A stretch of DNA of 64,000 nt, taken from the NCBI GenBank assembly GCA_021771715.1, contig JAETOO010000018.1, forward strand, positions 62,001 through 126,000, in the 5' to 3' direction. This stretch comes from Oscillospiraceae bacterium. Its GTDB lineage: Bacteria; Bacillota; Clostridia; Lachnospirales; Lachnospiraceae. Shown here piece after piece: positions 59,513 through 64,000 of this stretch. The notes under the pieces were generated by a model. It did not search any database, was not told the DNA's origin, and worked only from the letters and a program-made list of their open reading frames with translations. The first letter of the stretch is position 1; the number at the start of each line of letters is the position of its first letter. The position numbers and the translations under genes were made by a program.

Positions 59513-60403
59513 ATGAAAAAAGCTGGATTGATTCTTGAGGGTGGTGGACAGCGCGGCATCTTCACGAGCGGCGTGCTGGATTATTTTATGGAGAAGGGGC
59601 TGGTGCTGCCGTATGTGATCGGCGTCTCTGCGGGGGCGTGCAACGCGGTGGATTACGTGTCCGGCCAGCTGCTCCGGACAAAGGAGTGTATGCTGGACGC
59701 ACAGCTGGACAACGAGCTGTTCGGCGTGCGGACGATGCTCAGGACAAAGTATTTCATGAATATGGATCTGATTTTTGACGAGTTTCCGAATCATCTGTAC
59801 CCGTTCGACTACAAAGCTTACGTCCGGTCGCCGACACGCTGCCTGCTGACGACGACGAACTGCCTGACCGGAAAGGCGGAGTACATTGAGGAGTACCGGA
59901 ATGAGGAGCGGATGATGCAGGCGTGCCGCGCGTCGTCGAGCCTGCCGTTTGGCTCCCCGATGGTGAAGGTTGACGGAGTGCCGATGCTCGACGGCGGGAT
60001 CGCAGATTCCATTCCGGTCAGAAAAGCGATCGCCGACGGTTTCGACCACAATATCATCGTGCTCACGCGGCGGCGCGGCTACTACAAGGAGGAGCGTACA
60101 GACGCATCGGTGCGGATGGCGAAACTGTATTATCGCAGATATCCGCAGCTTGTAAAGACGCTGAGTGAGAGGGCGCACGTGTACAACCGGACGTTGGATT
60201 TGCTGGATCGGTTGGAAAAGCGGGGGATGGTATTTGTCATCCGGCCGACCGCTCCGTGCGTGAGCCGGACCGAGCGCGATCTCGAGAAGCTCGAGGACTT
60301 CTACTGGCATGGCTACGAGGAGGCGAAACGGCTGTACCCGTCGCTGCAGAAATGGCTGGAGAAGCGGGAGGAGTGCGTGAGCAGGAAGCGGCTGCTGCGG
60401 TGA
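59513..60403 (+). CDS. Patatin-like phospholipase
   Basis: A 296-residue protein with the patatin features: the glycine-rich oxyanion loop LILEGGGQRGIF (G10-G15), the nucleophile S39 in IGVSAGACN and the second residue of the dyad D160 in MLDGGIADS. RASSSLPFGSPMV lies where the family usually has a substrate loop. It resembles the RssA/YjjU group of soluble bacterial patatins, lipid hydrolases of unknown physiological target. GGGAGAG lies about 6 nt before ATG 59513. It ends 117 nt before the convergent transporter gene. Confidence 0.92.
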   Translation: MKKAGLILEGGGQRGIFTSGVLDYFMEKGLVLPYVIGVSAGACNAVDYVSGQLLRTKECMLDAQLDNELFGVRTMLRTKYFMNMDLIFDEFPNHLYPFDYKAYVRSPTRCLLTTTNCLTGKAEYIEEYRNEERMMQACRASSSLPFGSPMVKVDGVPMLDGGIADSIPVRKAIADGFDHNIIVLTRRRGYYKEERTDASVRMAKLYYRRYPQLVKTLSERAHVYNRTLDLLDRLEKRGMVFVIRPTAPCVSRTERDLEKLEDFYWHGYEEAKRLYPSLQKWLEKREECVSRKRLLR

Positions 60404-60519
60404 GAGATGCCGGAGCGGAAAGCTTCTCTGAGGATGGATTGCTGAGCTGTGATTTGATGGCAGTCATTTTGAGGCAGCTTCCGCTCACCTGCGATAAAAT
60501 CGGAGAAGCGCTGTGCGGC

Positions 60520-61602
60520 TCAGAGGAGCATGAGCAGGGTTCCTGCGGTGACGAGCGCGAGTCCTGCGGCGCCGCGCTTTGACAGCCGCTCGTGCAGGAA
60601 GACGCAGGAGAAAGCGACGGTCACAAGGATGCTCAGCTTATCGATCGGCACGACGATGCTCGCAGGGCCGTCCTGCAGGGCGCGGTAGTAGCAGAGCCAG
60701 GAGGCGCCGGTCGCGAGGCCGGAGAGACAGATGAACAGGAGCTCAGAGTGCGGGATCGTTCTCAGGGCATCCTGTTTTTTTGTCGCGAAGACGACGACCC
60801 ATGCCATCACGAGCACGACGCAGGTGCGGATGGCGGTGCCGAGGTTCGAGTCGATCCCGGTGATCCCGATCTTTGCGAGGATCGAGGTCAGGCTCGCAAA
60901 CACCGCCGAGAGCACTGCATAGAACAGCCAGCGGTGGGAAGCATGCACGGCAGAAGTGGAGGCGATCTGCGGTTCGGAAGCCTTGTGGTCTGCAGTGGTT
61001 GTCTGTGACTCGGGAGTTCTACGGTCTGCAACGGATGTCTGTGACTCGGGAGTTCTGCGGTCTGCAGCGGTTGTCTGTGACCCGGGAGTTCTGCGGTCTG
61101 CAGTGATTGACTGCGGTTCGGAGTCTTTGCGGCCTGCTGCAGTTGAGCGCAGAGGGTTGGTCCTATGGTTACTGACAGGGATTTTCGTGCGCTGGATCAT
61201 CAGGAAGGTTCCGGCGCCGATCATGACCATTCCGAGGACCTTGAAGAGGGACACTGTCTCATGGAAGATGACGAACGCCAGCAGAATCGTCAGGATGATG
61301 CTGGATTTGTCGACGGGCGCGACCCTGCTGACGTCGCCGAGCTGCAGCGCGCGGAAATAGCAGAGCCAGGAGGCCCCGGTCGCGAGGCCGGAGAGCGCGA
61401 GGAAAAGCAGCGTTTTCGGCGTCAGGTCGGCGAGACCGTTCTGTGCGCCGGTGACAAAGACCATGATCCAGGAGAACAGCAGCACGACGATCGTCCGGAT
61501 CGCTGTGGCGACATTCGAGTTGGTCTTTCGGATCCCGCATTTCGCGAGAATTGAAGTGACTCCGGCAAAAACGGCGGAGCCGCAGGCATAGAGAATCCAC
61601 AT
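60520..61602 (-). CDS. EamA/DMT superfamily transporter with repeat-containing central loop
   Basis: A 360-residue membrane protein with ten predicted spans in two EamA halves (about 1-135 and 220-360). Each half carries the GLATGASWLCYFRAL or GLATGASWLCYYRAL motif and a related (V)APVDKSSI or VPIDKLSI motif. The loop between the halves (about 153-212) consists of five copies of a 12-residue repeat such as ADRRTPESQTTT, encoded by a 36-nt repeat at 60967-61146. Transport direction and substrate are unknown. GGAAG lies before ATG 61602. Confidence 0.92.
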   Translation of the reverse strand: MWILYACGSAVFAGVTSILAKCGIRKTNSNVATAIRTIVVLLFSWIMVFVTGAQNGLADLTPKTLLFLALSGLATGASWLCYFRALQLGDVSRVAPVDKSSIILTILLAFVIFHETVSLFKVLGMVMIGAGTFLMIQRTKIPVSNHRTNPLRSTAAGRKDSEPQSITADRRTPGSQTTAADRRTPESQTSVADRRTPESQTTTADHKASEPQIASTSAVHASHRWLFYAVLSAVFASLTSILAKIGITGIDSNLGTAIRTCVVLVMAWVVVFATKKQDALRTIPHSELLFICLSGLATGASWLCYYRALQDGPASIVVPIDKLSILVTVAFSCVFLHERLSKRGAAGLALVTAGTLLMLL

Positions 61603-61717
61603 AAATCTTCCTTCTTTCTATTTTGCACCGCAAAAAGATGCTGTCCCGGTAGAATAGCAAGAATCCACCGTCGATAAGGCAGCAGTACAGCTTCAGGGCA
61701 GCGGCCTGCGGTCAAGA

Positions 61718-62248
61718 CTACAGCGCACACTCCAGCTGACAGTCATAAGGCTCCCGCTCCACGTGCTCTGTCTGGTATTCCTCGGCCTCCGTGCAGCCCA
61801 TTGCGCGGTAGAAGGCCTGGCTCTCCACCGCCGAGTGGGCGGAGATGTAGAGCTTTTCGGCGTGCTGCTCTCTGGCAAAGCGCTTTGCGGCGGCGAACAG
61901 CTCCCGGCCGATCCCCTGTCCGCGCATATCCTCGGATACATGAATGCTGGAGAGATCCGCGTACTGCGCGCGCGAGCCGGTCAGCGGTCCTTCCACGGAG
62001 ACAAAGCCCTTCAGCTCTCCGTCCACAAAAGCGCCGTACACCAGGCCGCCTGTGGCTGCCGTGTTTTTGAGGCAGCGAATCAATACGGCGTAGTCGGCCT
62101 CACTCCAGTCGTCAACGAAGGGATCCGGCTGAATGGTCCACCGGCCGTCGACTCTCCGCCAGCAGTCCGTCACAACCTGTCTGCGCCGAAACGGGCGAAA
62201 CAGGTCCCTGGTGATTTCCGTTTCTTCTATTTTTCTGTAAAAAATCAT
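61718..62248 (-). CDS. GNAT family N-acetyltransferase
   Basis: A 176-residue protein. The acetyl-CoA loop is seen in HVSEDMRGQGIGRELFAAAK (about 107-126), preceded by DLSSIHV and followed by KLYISAHSAVESQAFYRAMG. These are the A and B motifs of GNAT enzymes. The N-terminal part (RRQVVTDCWRRVDGRWTIQP) probably binds the acceptor, which is unknown. I chose ATG 62248, which has GGAGGTG 4 nt upstream; the longer frame reads into the repeat at 62268. Confidence 0.93.
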   Translation of the reverse strand: MIFYRKIEETEITRDLFRPFRRRQVVTDCWRRVDGRWTIQPDPFVDDWSEADYAVLIRCLKNTAATGGLVYGAFVDGELKGFVSVEGPLTGSRAQYADLSSIHVSEDMRGQGIGRELFAAAKRFAREQHAEKLYISAHSAVESQAFYRAMGCTEAEEYQTEHVEREPYDCQLECAL

Positions 62249-62267
62249 AAGCACCTCCATAGATCGT

Positions 62268-62360
62268 TGATTCCCGGTATCGTAAGTCGCAGCGATAAAA
62301 ATGATTCCCGGCATCGTAAGTCAGGGCGGAAAAAATTTCTGGCATGATGAGCCGGAGCGG
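62268..62360. repeat. 34-nt imperfect tandem repeat, about 2.7 copies
   Basis: GATTCCCGGTATCGTAAGTC (62268) and GATTCCCGGCATCGTAAGTC (62302) each begin a unit of 34 nt. A more diverged third unit follows at about 62336. It lies directly upstream of the GNAT gene. Confidence 0.8.
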
Positions 62361-62463
62361 AGAAAACGCGGGATGCCGCCACTCCTTCCAGACAGTGTAC
62401 TGCGAATAGAACTAAAATGCAAGAGGAGCAAGATTTGATATGGAAAGAGAAGCAAGATTTGAT

Positions 62464-62492
62464 GTGACAATTCCGGGCAGAACCCTTAAAAT
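62464..62492 (+). promoter_or_regulatory. Promoter of the beta-helix gene
   Basis: GTGACA at 62464-62469, a 17-nt spacer and TAAAAT at 62487-62492. The start would be near 62499, about 40 nt before ATG 62539, which has AAAGGAGG 6-8 nt upstream. Confidence 0.6.
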
Positions 62493-62538
62493 AAAGCTAT
62501 CTAGTTCCATAAAAAATCATGCAAAAAGGAGGCCCAAA

Positions 62539-64000
62539 ATGAAAATTTATGTGAACGTCAATGCCGCCCTGGATGGCTGCGGCAGCAAAGAGGCGCCCTT
62601 CCGCCGGATTCAGCAGGCGGCGGATATCGCAAAGCCAGGTGATGAGGTCCTGGTCGCACCGGGAATCTACCGCGAGTACGTGAGCCCGGTCAATGCCGGA
62701 ACGGAGGATGCGCGGATCACCTACACGAGCACGGAGCCGCTGGGCGCTGTCATTACCGGCGCGGAGGAGCTGAAGAACTGGGTTCCCTATAAGGGGAATG
62801 TGTGGACTGCGAGCGTGGACAATTCTATTTTTGCAGGCTACAATCCGTACACCACGTATGTGTACGGGGACTGGTATTTTGCCGGGCGCACGAAGCACAC
62901 CGGCGTGGTGTACCAGAATGACAGGATGCTCTACGAGGCTGCGTCCATAGAGGAGTGTATGGCCGGGGAAGTCTGGAAATGCTCCTGGGAGCCGGAGGAA
63001 TCCCGCTATAAATGGTTCGCGGTTCAGGAGGACGGGCGCACGGTATTTTACGTGAACCTGCTCGGCGCGGACCCGAACAAGGAGCGGATGGAGATCAATG
63101 TTCGGGAGCAGTGCTTCGTCCCGGAAAAGACGGGTATCGGCTACATCACAGTCAGCGGCTTCACGATTACGAAGGCCGCGACGAACTGGGCTCCGCCCGC
63201 AGCGTACCAGAACTGCATGATCGGCCCGCACTGGTCCAAGGGCTGGATCATCGAGGACTGTGAGATTTCCAACAGCAAGTGCTCCGGCATCGGCCTGGGC
63301 AAATACCTGGACCCGGAGAACAATCACTATTTCACGTACAAGCATGTGAAGAGCCCGACGCAGATGGAGCGCGACGCGGTCTGCCGCGGCCAGTATCACG
63401 GCTGGGTGAAGGAGAAGGTCGGCAGCCACATCATCCGCCGCAACAATATCCATCACTGCCAGCAGGGCGGAATTATCGGGAGAATGGGCTGCGTCTTCTC
63501 CGTCATCGAGGACAACCACATCCATCACATCAACAACATGATGGAGCTGGGCGGAGCTGAGATTGCCGGAATCAAGCTCCACGCCGCGATTGACGTCATC
63601 ATGCGCCGCAACCACATCCACCACTGCACGATGGGAATCTGGACCGACTGGGAGGCGCAGGGCACCCGCATCACGCAGAACCTGCTGCACGACAACCAGC
63701 GTCCGGAATTTGCGGAGCAGCTGGACGGCGGCATGATGAGCCAGGATATTTTCGTGGAGGTAGGGCACGGCCCGACGCTGATCGACCACAACCTGCTGCT
63801 CTCCGACGCGTCGCTGCGCATGGCGACCGAGGGGATCGCGATGGTACACAACCTGATCTGCGGCTCCTTCACAGCAGTCGGCGCCGGCTGCGATTCCATC
63901 GTGGAAGGAAAGCTGCGCCAGCGCTACACGCCGTACCATATCCCGCACCGCACGGAGGTGATGGGCTTCATGACGATCCTGCACGGCGACGACCGTTTTT
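62539..64000 (+). CDS. Right-handed parallel beta-helix protein (3' end outside window)
   Basis: The frame is open to the end of the window, giving the first 487 residues. The N-terminus (YVNVNAALDGCGSKEAPFRR, then IQQAADIAKPGDEVLVAPGI and YREYVSP) is the DUF1565-like start of many pectin-lyase-fold proteins. Beta-helix repeats follow from about 190, with RRNNIHHCQQGGIIGRMG, EDNHIHHINNMME and RRNHIHHCTMGIWTD. Such His/Asn ladders are typical of the right-handed helix. No signal peptide is seen, so it is probably cytoplasmic. It could be a glycoside hydrolase or lyase on plant or host glycan fragments, in line with the two GH3 genes. Long frames on the other strand are shadows. Confidence 0.9.
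   Translation, partial: MKIYVNVNAALDGCGSKEAPFRRIQQAADIAKPGDEVLVAPGIYREYVSPVNAGTEDARITYTSTEPLGAVITGAEELKNWVPYKGNVWTASVDNSIFAGYNPYTTYVYGDWYFAGRTKHTGVVYQNDRMLYEAASIEECMAGEVWKCSWEPEESRYKWFAVQEDGRTVFYVNLLGADPNKERMEINVREQCFVPEKTGIGYITVSGFTITKAATNWAPPAAYQNCMIGPHWSKGWIIEDCEISNSKCSGIGLGKYLDPENNHYFTYKHVKSPTQMERDAVCRGQYHGWVKEKVGSHIIRRNNIHHCQQGGIIGRMGCVFSVIEDNHIHHINNMMELGGAEIAGIKLHAAIDVIMRRNHIHHCTMGIWTDWEAQGTRITQNLLHDNQRPEFAEQLDGGMMSQDIFVEVGHGPTLIDHNLLLSDASLRMATEGIAMVHNLICGSFTAVGAGCDSIVEGKLRQRYTPYHIPHRTEVMGFMTILHGDDRF

Noticed and set aside
62497-63984. 495-codon minus-strand frame opposite the beta-helix gene
   Set aside because: Arg/His/Val-rich composition typical of an antisense shadow of a GC-rich gene; the plus-strand frame has a family match, a promoter and a ribosome site.

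Overview
The window looks like a chromosomal segment of a Firmicutes gut anaerobe, most likely a Lachnospiraceae member. The support is moderately high GC coding sequence with strong AGGAGG ribosome sites, a clostridial-type Tad pilus locus without a secretin, DUF5702, DUF6382-FHA and DUF4367 proteins, split transketolase genes, GH3 glucosidases and a sortase-assembled pilus. No rRNA, tRNA, CRISPR array, phage or intact insertion sequence was seen.

Layout. 1-6480: the tail of an ANT(6)-like adenylyltransferase, an AAA-ATPase/nuclease-like protein, a GH3 enzyme, a YczE-type membrane protein behind a structured leader, and a Na+/Ca2+ exchanger. 6805-15928 (minus strand): a five-gene pilus operon in the order giant adhesin, signal-peptidase-like protein, backbone pilin, class B sortase, small pilin. 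This is the gene order of streptococcal FCT pilus islands, and the signal-peptidase-like protein has lost its Ser/Lys dyad. 16097-19732: a secreted DUF5722-like protein and a CdaR-type regulator. 19733-20700: a non-coding stretch with a 242-bp nested palindrome. 20707-32566: a Tad (Flp) pilus locus with two prepilin peptidases, TadZ, TadA, TadB, TadC, Flp, DUF5702, two TadE-like proteins and a DUF6382-FHA protein. 32643-43304: mixed housekeeping and regulatory genes (GNAT, rhomboid, a soluble histidine kinase, HIT hydrolase, ECF sigma factor, MurG, DUF4367, small secreted proteins, PepSY, LexA-like repressor). 43465-52241: MBL/beta-CASP protein, transglutaminase-like lipoprotein, DacF-type carboxypeptidase, a degenerate tyrosine recombinase, and a DeoR regulator divergent from split transketolase. 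52429-64000: small membrane protein and lipoprotein, a DUF3990/XRE toxin-antitoxin-like pair, a second GH3, a secreted FKBP/trigger-factor-like foldase, patatin, an EamA transporter, GNAT, and a beta-helix protein cut off by the window end.

Two surface-fibre systems lie within 25 kb of each other: a sortase pilus and a Tad pilus. GH3 enzymes, the beta-helix protein, transketolase and sugar-type regulators suggest a plant- or host-glycan diet. A recurring theme is short tandem repeats of 18-67 nt, both between genes and inside linker regions of proteins. Many look length-variable, although that is inference from one sequence.
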